In this document: positions 55,298 to 64,000 of the stretch, piece after piece
Layout: the number at the start of each line of letters is the position of its first letter
Numbering within the stretch: the first letter of the stretch is position 1
Assembly: GCA_018894105.1 (NCBI GenBank)
Contig: CM032128.1
Span: 35,428,799-35,492,798, forward strand
DNA from: Jacaranda mimosifolia
Lineage: Eukaryota > Streptophyta > Magnoliopsida > Lamiales > Bignoniaceae
Reading direction: 5' to 3'
DNA length: 64,000 nucleotides
Notes under the pieces: generated by a model
What the model saw: only the letters and a program-made list of their open reading frames with translations
Databases searched by the model: none
What the model was told of the DNA's origin: nothing
Made by a program: the position numbers and the translations under genes

Positions 55298-57390
55298 ATG
55301 TCTCACAAAAACAAAGGCTTTTTGCTTGCTTTCCTCGCGTTCCCTGTTCTTATTTTTTATCTCCCATTTGTTGCTTCTCAGTGCAACAAAAATCCAGTGA
55401 TTTTCAACTTTGGCGACTCAAACTCGGACACCGGTGGCTTTGCCGCTGCAACAGGATTCAACTTTGGACATCCTGATGGACGCGCCTTCTTCCATCAACC
55501 AACTGGCCGACTATGTGATGGACGTTTGGTCATCGATTTCTTGTGTAAGCTACAAACCATCCAATCACCATATTTGTCTAATCATTAATATATGAATATG
55601 ATGTTCTGCTATTACCATATTGTATTGAATTTCCAGATTTATGTCCGGGCATTTGCATGTATATTGCATAAAAGACACACGGAGAACACAAATTCTCATG
55701 CCTGTCTGCCATGATTGATTAAATACTATACAGTGCTGATTGATAAATTTGGATTTAGCAACAGCGTGAACGTTATGCTTAGAGCAAGTTGCATGACTAA
55801 TTTCCACCCGTGAAGGACAAACTCTGTCTTAATCCTGGATTCCTCGTTTCTCTCTCCATCTCTTTCATTCCTTTTCTGTGTTGTCTGATGTGTGCACAAG
55901 TTGCATCTTGTATGCATATGTGTATTGCCAAGTTGAACTTCTCTAGTTAAAACGACTTTTGATGATTGCCAGTTTGGCAGCACTCTTAGGTTGAGCAAAA
56001 TTTTCTTACATGTTGCCTGAACTACTTAAATCTGGTGTAGGAACCTCAAGTAAAACATCAAAACTAGCATCCATTGCTTGCTTATGCATTGGTGCACTAT
56101 TTATTTTCCATCATCAACAGAATGAAAGGGTAAATTTTTTTGAAACAAATTAATAAATTAAAATTCCAAGATTACTTCCACAGGTGAAGATCTGAAGACC
56201 AAGTATTTGACTCCTTACCTGGAATCACTGGAACCCAATTTCACAAATGGAGCTAATTTTGCAATAAGCGGGTCAGCCACTCTCCCAAGATATGTTCCAT
56301 TCAGTTTGGACATTCAAGTTCTTCAATTCAGACGCTTTCACAATCGTTCTCTGGAGTTCCGCTCTAAGGGTATGTATATATGACCTAATTATATGAAGTT
56401 TTAAATTCACTACTTGTGAAGAAGCTGAAACGCTCGATGTTTATTTTTACTGCATGCATCAGGCTTCAAAAACCTGGTTGAGGAACGGGATTTCAGAAAC
56501 GCGCTTTACACAATCGACATCGGACAGAACGATCTGACGGGCGCATTTAACTCCCTTTCATATGCTGAAGTTATTCAGAAGATCCCTTCTTTCATCTCTG
56601 AAATCAGGGATGCTATGTGGGTACGTACGTATGTTCATATATATCATTAACTATTAAGCTGAGTCCCCACCAACAGTACTATAATGCAGGGCATATACCT
56701 AGTTGGTGGGAGGAAATTTTGGGTGCACAATACAGGGCCATTGGGGTGTTTGCCTGAAAAGCTAGGCACAAGGAAAACCAATGCTACTGATTTTGATCAG
56801 TATGGATGCATTAAGTCTATGAACGATGGTGCAAAAGCATTCAACAACAAGCTAAAAGCTCTCTGCGAAGAACTACGGCCTCAGATGAATAATTCTACTA
56901 TCGTATATGTGGATATGTACTCCATCAAGTATGATCTCATTGCAAATTCCACCTCTTATGGTGAGTCTTTATCTTTTTATGTAAGTTTTTTTCAAAAAAT
57001 ATGTTCACTTTGATTCACAAGAACTGTAGCTTTTGTAGCAGATCACATGCATTTTTTAACTTTTTTAGTTCAATTTTTTCTTGGTAAACCAACTATGACA
57101 TTCTGCAAGTCACATGCATATATAAGAAGTGTGGGTTTGTACATGGATGAATAGGTTTCAAGAATCCATTAATGGCGTGCTGTGGGTATGGTGGAGCGCC
57201 TTACAACTTCAATCCCAACATTAAATGCCGGGACAGTGGATGCAATGTATGCGAAGAGGGGTCACCGTACATAAGCTGGGATGGTGTTCATTATACTGAG
57301 GCTGCCAATGCCATTGTTGCCGCTAAAATACTCTCGACCAACTATTCCACACCTCCTCTTCAGTTTAACTTATTTTGTAACAATGCTTGA
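55298..57390 (+). CDS. GDSL esterase/lipase, ENOD8-like, 365 aa
   Basis: Exons 55298-55544, 56184-56369, 56463-56620, 56690-56960 and 57155-57390 total 1098 nt in frame. Secreted SGNH-fold esterase: a hydrophobic signal peptide (LLAFLAFPVLIFYLPFVAS, about 9-27) precedes QCNKNPVIFNFGDSNSDTGG with nucleophile Ser41; block II Gly in GANFAISGS; block III GQND with Asn167; and WDGVHYTEAAN with Asp330 and His333. NTGPLGCLPEK, CCGYGGAPYNFNP and the clade pattern GDSNSDTGG match ENOD8/FXG1-type GDSL proteins (family knowledge). The substrate is unknown; members act on acyl esters in the apoplast. An in-frame ATG 30 bp upstream (55268) is an alternative start, but 55298 places the signal peptide nearer the N-terminus. 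No defects seen. Confidence 0.92.
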
Positions 57391-57768
57391 CATATCTACC
57401 AAATTAATTATTGATGATCAATAAAACGAGTCTTGTCAAATTAGTCGTTCCAATTCTAATTGCTAAGCTTTTGTTTTGATATTTTGGTAGTTGAAGACAT
57501 AAATTTTAATGATTTTTTATATATAGTTATCGAGTATAAGTAATAATAGAAATAGTTAACTGCTTTTATGCTATATAACTTCGTAGGGTTGGTGAACTCT
57601 TGGAACAATTGGCTCACATATGATTCCCTTCTTAATTTTATATGTAACCTGTGAATAATTAAGAAAGATATGTCTGGAAATACATTCTATTATTCTAACT
57701 TGCTTGAAGCTGTACGTAATTGAATGTTTCTAATATAAATAAATAGAAAGTAAAATTCTCAGCAAGTT
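57391..57768. other. GDSL 3' region and tRNA upstream
   Basis: Includes a polyadenylation-like AATAAAA at 57419-57425. Just before the tRNA are AT-rich TAATATAAATAAATAG and a CAA triplet 4 bp upstream, both common upstream of plant tRNA genes. Confidence 0.6.
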
Positions 57769-57773
57769 GCGGG

Positions 57774-57816
<43 letters not shown>

Positions 57817-57841
57817 GCGTGTTCGATCCACGCTCACCGCA
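57769..57841 (+). tRNA. tRNA-Phe (GAA)
   Basis: A 73-nt cloverleaf: acceptor GCGGGGA with TCACCGC and discriminator A (one G/A mismatch, as I recall for plant tRNA-Phe), D arm GCTC..GAGC, anticodon stem TCAGA/TCTGA with loop CTGAAGA (anticodon GAA), variable AGGTC, and T arm GCGTG TTCGATC CACGC. No intron. Box A (TAGCTCAGTTGG) and box B (GTTCGATCC) are present and a pol III terminator TTTTT follows within about 10 bp. Confidence 0.98.
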
Positions 57842-58129
57842 TTCTGTTTTTATTTTTATTTTTATGTTTCTAGTTCATCTTGAGGGTTGATCCTATTCTG
57901 TGTACAACTCCGCTTAGATATTCTCTCTCAGATTTACCTGGCCTTGAAATCCCAGAGTTACAAGGAATAATTCATATTTCCATTAAAGGGTTTTTATCTT
58001 TCTAAGCAGGAATGAGGTACCTCAGCCGAGTTGAGTAAATTAGTAGATGTCAACTACTGATAGTTAATGGGAAGAGCATAAATAGGTAAATGGGAGAGAA
58101 ATGCACTTACCCTATTCCTACCCATATAA

Positions 58130-58830
58130 ACGAAAGATCCAAATATATATTCATTCACCCCATAATGACAATATCCATTTTAGCTTAGTGGCCACTGGCC
58201 ATAATGCCAAAATTGCCAAATAATTATTAAGGACAACAATATTGCTTTCAGCCACTAAATTATTACAACTATATATATCCCGAAAGTACAGTGGATGATT
58301 TGCTATAGAATTCCACATTTAAGATAAACTCAACAACAGTACACATTTCTATAATTGCATGTGTGGACCAACAAGTTGTAGGCGTTAGCATATGATCAAT
58401 AATTCACTATGGTGTGTTATCTCTTCCCATTGTGCCAGTTGTTATAGTAGCAGCAGCAGCAGCAGTAGTTATTGCTCTGACCATCTTCAATCCCTCCCGT
58501 GAACCAGAAGGACTTAGTCACGTAGATTCTCATGCCTTGATCCGGACCACGAAAAGAACCATGTTGGACAAAGCAACTTTTGGGCTTTCTACTTGCAAAA
58601 ATAACCGGCCTGGGCTCGATTGTGTCTTCAGACTTCAGGTCCATGACATTGCACCCGATGGGCTCGGAGAAGTTTGTTTTAGCCCATTTCACTTAATCAA
58701 TTGTGGCCTAATTGAATTAATTGGGCTGTTCTTTTGTTAGAATATTTTGGTGACTACGGGTTTCAAGAATCCAATAGAGGGTTGGCCTGAATGGGCCTCC
58801 AAACCCACAAACTATGCAAAAGATTGCAAA
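58130..58830 (+). pseudogene. Degenerate duplicate of the GDSL upstream region (possible gene relic)
   Basis: 58150-58225 (CACCCCATAATGAC..TCCATTTTAG..GTGGCCACTGGCC..GCCAAAATTG) is homologous to 55087-55155 just upstream of the GDSL gene. Further on, at about 58758, GGGTTTCAAGAATCCAATAG recalls the start of GDSL exon 5 (GGTTTCAAGAATCCATTAAT). An open frame at 58414-58740 with an Ala/Val-rich start (GCAGCAGCAGCAGCAG at 58450) lies between but shows no GDSL motif. I infer a decayed tandem copy; only the upstream homology is firm. Confidence 0.4.
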
Positions 58831-59768
58831 CAAGGTCATTTTTCCAAATTTGCTTATATATTATTGTTATTATTATTCATATCAAGTTACTTGTAAATCA
58901 AATAATCTTTCATCGATTTAATTTAAATTTCATTTTTTTCGATTTCGTAGTAAATTCTCAACAATATTAGTATTAATTCAAGCCGTTGTTTTTGGCTCTA
59001 CTCTAGGAATATTCTAGGAGATGGAACTTCAACTTCAACCATTTAATAGCATGTCCATAGATCATGATTAGGAATTAACCCTTCATATTTGATATTCAAG
59101 AGGTAATTGACAAAAATGCAGCATCAATCACCTAAGGCCCCACCACTCACTTACCCAATAGTTTAGATCCAAAATAAAATATTAATACGTGGGTTTTGTC
59201 TCGGCCTCAAATTCTCAATCATTTTTCTCCTATAACCTAAAAAAGAGCTTTGGTGCTGGACAAAATCATTTCAATGCTACTCCCAAAGGGAAAAAGGAAA
59301 TACAAAGAATTCAAACAAAGAAGACCATTATTTACACACAATTGGAAAAGGAGAAAAAAAAAAAGAAAAGTATTATCTCATGGAAATTAAAGAAAAATAA
59401 AAGGGAAAGATTCCACATAAAATGACTCTTTTCTTTAAGTATCTACCATTGTAGTGTTTCAGGGACATGGGCATTAGTGCGATTTAATTTTGTCATGACA
59501 ACCTTGAAAGTCCAAAAACAATAATATTATTGAATGCGTCCAAAATTTTAAGGCTGTTCTAATATTTAATAAAAATTGTTTAAAAAAAGATGGGTTCGAT
59601 AATGCCATTTATTTGACTAGCAAATCAACTTCAACCTTCCCAAGTGCACACAATTATCATAATTTATTTTCAATGCCACCTTTGGCTTTCCATGTTTAAA
59701 GCCAATTATTGCGCTTTTTTTTTTTCATAATACATATGATATGACGTGATTTCGTCACTCTAAAGCGA
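58831..59768. other. Intergenic spacer, no gene seen
   Basis: AT-rich. The frame at 59189-59425 is a low-complexity Lys-rich translation without family features. Confidence 0.5.
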
Positions 59769-60070
59769 AGGCTTTGTTTGGTTATACTTTTTCAAAACAA
59801 TATTATTTTGAGAAAACATAATCAAACATATCTTCATTTTTTTTTCAAAACAACATTCTCTATTATACACATACATATTATATATATTTTATTATTATTC
59901 TAATATTAAAATAATCATTTAATTCTATTTTCACCCCAAAAACCCAACAAAAAAGTATTTATTAATTTGACTATTATAATTAAAAAAAACAAAAAAAAAA
60001 CTCCCTCAAAACATAAACAAACATATCAAAAAACAACTTTTACATTATCTAATAATTCACTCTCCCAAAA
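59769..60070. mobile_element. Truncated MITE, GGCTTTGTTTGGTTATG family
   Basis: Begins AGGCTTTGTTTGGTTATAC and follows the element at 2721-3060 motif by motif (TATATTTTATTATTATTCTAATATTAAAA, AAAACCCAACAAAAAA, ATCAAAAAACAAC) up to CTCCCAAAATT near 60070. The right inverted repeat is missing. Confidence 0.7.
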
Positions 60071-62437
60071 TTTTTAACGTATACAGAACAGTCACCAAAT
60101 TGAGATCAATTAAGGAAGTTGAGAAAAGCATTTGCTGCACTAACAAGAAGAAGATTCATGTCTGGTATTATACTAATATTATTTAAGGAGTACGGTGTCG
60201 AAGGAAAGTGTCCGAATAACTTAAAAAAATATTTGTTGGCTTATGCTTTTGAATCGCAGGAGATTCCCTTGCCTACCATTTTTCGAACTTAATTTGGGGG
60301 ATATGATATAAAATTAATTGAATTTGCGATCTTTTTTTTCTTTTTCTTTTAATTTATTTCATTGTTTTTAGCTAGTACCCTTTTTCCTTATATTTAATAT
60401 GTTCTTTTTCCTATTAATTTTGCTTTCCCTTTTTTGAAGTTCTTTTTTGTGAAATGATTCGAATAATGATGAGGGTACAACTAATGGTTCTCCACCATTC
60501 TTTCTGAGTTCTGCCAACCTTAATCATCTTAATCCGATGATAGGACTAACCACCGCGCGATCAACAGTGTTGGAATGATGAAGCAGCTTTTTATTTATTT
60601 ATTTATTTAAAGATTAATTAATTGCTTTTTTTAATTAAAGCAACAAAAAACAAATACAAAAATGGTCTTTAAAGTTTAAAGGCTCTTTGGCCATTAAAAG
60701 GTCCCTTTTTTCCTTTTTATGCGTGAATGATCTAGATTTCTGACATAAAACAAGAAACCCATCTTAATCTCAATATTTTGAATAATTGTCAGTTGATTTT
60801 TTTTTTCTTTTCTTTTAAAGAAATCAAGTGTGTGTGTGTGTGTGTCATTGATTTTAGAAATTTAAATAACAAATTTTCCTTCATATCTAATTTTCTGGGC
60901 TATACAAATATGATCTTAGTTTAATGTAAGCTTAAAATCAAATAAAATTGGAGTTTTCTTTTCCTTTTTTTGGGACAATTTCAACATGTTTTAGTAGTTG
61001 TTTCTAATTAAGACACATATCGTTCTCTTGTCCACATGTTTTCAAGACGTATTTTCGCTTTCCCTTAAATAAACTCTTTTTTATCATCTACTTATCTTAC
61101 ACGTCTCAAAATTTTTCGAAATGGAGTAGAGAATTAAAATTGAACTTGAAAGTCCTTGTTACCCGTAGCCAAAAGTGAGCTCAGAAAACAAAACACGGCA
61201 AATGAACTTTCCAACAATTCATGTTCTCAAATTTTGCCACTTCCTTTCCTTTCAATTAAGATAAGCTTGAAAATGAGGTACTTGTGTTTCAATGCAGCTG
61301 ATTTGTACAAAAAAATAAATGTTTTGGACTATATTTTGGGATAAATCATGCACCGAATCAAACAAAGGGATAGACGTTTTGTCCATCTCCCAATCCTTCC
61401 TGCCAAACATGCCTTTAAAAGAAATTCTAGCACGAGAGGTTGTGAGAAAATATCTACAGTTTTTCAAACTATAGTGACACTTTGATGCTGAATTATTGGA
61501 TTGTGAGGATTCAACATTAAACTTCTTTCTTTGCTTCCCCCTAGTGATGGCTTCAAATTTATCCTTCAAGGGTGAAAGGATAATTTACTTGACTGAATAA
61601 TTATAAATAATAAATAAGGATAATAACCCAAGAAGAATAATCAAGCATTTTTCGTTCGATGTAAAAAATTCTTACACTTTAAATATACACAGTACAACTT
61701 ACGCTATAAAAAATCAGGGTTTGTAAACTATAAAATTGATCTAATCGAATTTGAAGCAGATGTTCGTAGTTAATTCTCGTTATTATCAATTCATAGCATA
61801 TGATTTTTTTTCTTTCTTTTTTTTGGTTTATATATATTATAATTTTTCTATGGATATAGTTATTCTATTTCGCTTACAACAAATATGACTACAAATTGAT
61901 AGTTACTAATTTTTTTATTTTTGTTGTTTTACAAAATTATATTTACTATGGAAAAAATTGTAACTATAGCCATAAAATTTATTTTGATTGAATTTTTTTT
62001 TCCCCATAGAGGATATTCATTTTTTTGACAGTGAAATAAGGATAATTCCACTATTACTCCTAGCTACACATTTGGTTATTTCTTCAATGATTCTAGTATC
62101 TCCACTGACTTAGTGTATGAAGATTTTAGTTGGAAAACTTCTTAATTCCCTAATGACTTGATTATTATTGCGATCACCAATTTTATCTTTAAAAAAGAAT
62201 TGATAGTCGTGTCCAACTTTTTTAAGATCACATCACCTTATATATTATGAGAATGTATTAATTATATATTGTCCTATACTACTATTTAGAATCCTTTTCC
62301 ACAGTAGTATAGGTAATCAGATAAATATGAAATATAATTGATGACGTTTTGACTAGTTAATTGATTCAATATCATAGTTCTTTTATATATCAATACAAAG
62401 TTTATGGTAGAAATTTTAAATAATATATGCATATTTA
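60071..62437. other. AT-rich intergenic region, no gene seen
   Basis: Contains (TTTA)n near 60590, (GT)n at 60830-60844 and several poly-T runs. No reading frame with recognised motifs on either strand and no repeat boundary established. Confidence 0.5.
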
Positions 62438-63176
62438 TCTATACTATTATAAAAAGAAAGGTATTTTTATGTCTAAAATGGAAGTTATGATACCAAATTT
62501 GCTATTTTACTTATTCAATATTCAATAAATATTTATATATACAAATAACTACCATTTATTCAAAAACTTCCACTATTTACTTATTTTAATTATTTTAAAT
62601 TTTTTTCCTTTAATTTAGTAATGAATTATAAAAATTTTACTTTAAATGTGTGCTATCTTCATAATTATATAAATTATAAGTATATTTTTGTGATGTATGT
62701 CAATTTTTAATATAACAAATGTGAAAATATATATAAATAATATGATTATTTAAAAATATTTTATGCATGCAGAAATTACGTGCAAATGACTGCTAGTACT
62801 ATATAAAAAAAAGCCATTTACACACTCAAAGTGGCGGTTACGTAATGCTATATCAAAATTTTCTTTACCAGTTATACCCTTAATTTTCAATTTAATTTCA
62901 AAAGTGAATTTATAGCTTAATTTAACATTAAAAATACAAATAATATAGTGAAAACATAATAACAAAATTTATGGAATGTATAGGTAGATATATTCAATGA
63001 TTTTAAACTTTTGATGTAGAAATAGTTTGCTAAATATGATTTTAGATTAATGAATAATTACTATTGTATGCCAATGCACACTGTAAAATATTAAGTACTT
63101 TATTTATTAATATAATCTAACATTAATAATATGTTAAATCAATATGCACACAGGGACGGCATGCCACAACGACTAG
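62438..63176 (+). mobile_element. Non-autonomous Helitron-like element
   Basis: 739 bp starting TCTATACTATTATAAAAAG and ending ACGACTAG, lying between A (62437) and T (63177) as expected for Helitron insertion into AT. A short GC-rich palindrome GGCATGCC precedes the CTAG end by 8 bases, matching the subterminal hairpin position. The interior is AT-rich with no helicase coding. Termini fit recalled plant Helitron consensus. Confidence 0.68.
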
Positions 63177-64000
63177 TATAAATAAAAGAAAAAAAAAAGA
63201 ATACAATGAACTGCTATGGACTCAATTCATTCTGAGATGTTGGATTGCGTGGAGGTAGATGGTGACATCTATCCACTCTTATACGATTCAACGATTACGA
63301 ATAGATGGAATATGTTGCATCTGATTCATAATAAAATCATACCATATGTCTGCGAAACATACTATACCTAAAACCTTAAAGAGTTGAGGCACTAGGCATA
63401 CAAAGCAAATTAATAGAAGTCAACCTTATTGCAAGATGGGGGCTGAGCGTGATCAATGCTCTGGACAAAACATAAAAGAAACAAAAGAAAAAAGAGGTTG
63501 TTGGTAAATATGGTAAGAGACTGCACCAGAAACATTATTGATTTAAATAGTGGGTAGTCATTGCATGTACGCGTTTGCTTGATTCTTTCTATTATGATAA
63601 CGTTCTGTATTGGCATTCACATGAAAAGTTGCTGTCATGCTACGTATTTCTCATTTTCCACTGTTTGACTTATCACTAATTTCAATAGATATATTAATAA
63701 TACAATGTCATAATGTGGTTTTAGTTTTAATTATCCGAGGCATCTTTCCTTGCTAATGACATAATTATCGCATGTTATTGCTTATAAGTAGTTTAATTTG
63801 GACATATATGCTTCACTAATTCTGACTTTTTTTTTCTTTTTTTTGTTTAAAAAAACAATCCATTGTCCAAAATGGTTTGCTACCAATCGATGATAGCATG
63901 GTGTTTTCAAATTTAATACTCTATCTGTCTGGTCGCATGATAAATTTTTTAGTTTTTTTTGAAAAAATAAGAAAGGGTTTTTTTTAGAGATAGGCCAAAT
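63177..64000. other. Right-edge intergenic sequence, no gene seen
   Basis: AT-rich; short frames such as 63410-63616 (minus) have no recognised motif. Too short to exclude the edge of a gene beyond the window. Confidence 0.45.

Noticed and set aside
58414..58740. 108-aa frame with Ala/Val-rich start as a membrane protein gene
   Set aside because: No recognised domain, partly encoded by a GCA repeat, and located in a region that looks like a decayed duplicate.

Overview
This window is nuclear DNA from a flowering plant, most likely a eudicot. The evidence is split genes with short GT..AG introns, AT-rich spacers full of small transposable elements, a plant-type tRNA-Phe, and plant gene families (galactinol synthase, GA 2-oxidase, subgroup-20 R2R3-MYB, plastid PII, ENOD8-like GDSL esterase). 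I cannot name the species from the sequence.

Layout. 62-1538 (-): first eight coding exons of the SWR1/NuA4 subunit SWC4/DMAP1, running off the left edge. 2007-2682: solo LTR. 2.7-7.1 kb: spacer with MITEs and a SINE-like repeat. 7151-9768 (+): gibberellin 2-oxidase. 11856-14269 (-): pectin methylesterase with two opposed SINEs in intron 2. 15061-15477: second solo-LTR family. 15749-16780 (-): R2R3-MYB. 16.8-21.5 kb: transposon-rich spacer.

21.5-51.2 kb holds the main event, a locally repeated three-gene block: galactinol synthase (GolS, +), ARF1 GTPase (-), plastid nitrogen sensor PII/GLB1 (-). Unit 1 (21.52-31.28 kb) has a decayed GolS, an ARF1 with a damaged terminal splice site, and a headless, frameshifted PII. 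Unit 2 (31.28-37.20 kb) has a headless, frameshifted GolS and an intact ARF1, with no PII. Unit 3 (40.85-51.2 kb) is intact: GolS of 340 aa, ARF1 of 181 aa, PII of 201 aa. All three ARF1 reading frames are nearly identical, while only one GolS and one PII remain complete. Units 2 and 3 are separated by 3.7 kb of mobile-element DNA (MULE-like element, MITE, solo LTR).

51.2-64 kb: a DUF952 protein (53035-54605), an ENOD8-like GDSL esterase (55298-57390), tRNA-Phe(GAA) (57769-57841), a degenerate copy of the GDSL upstream region, a truncated MITE and a Helitron-like element (62438-63176). I see no protein gene after about 57.4 kb.

The strongest direct observations are the block duplication with its shared junction at 31283, a SINE insertion with a preserved empty site in the paralogous unit, and several transposon insertions bracketed by exact target-site duplications. 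All exon coordinates were read by hand from splice signals, frame continuity and family knowledge; no alignment or database search was run.
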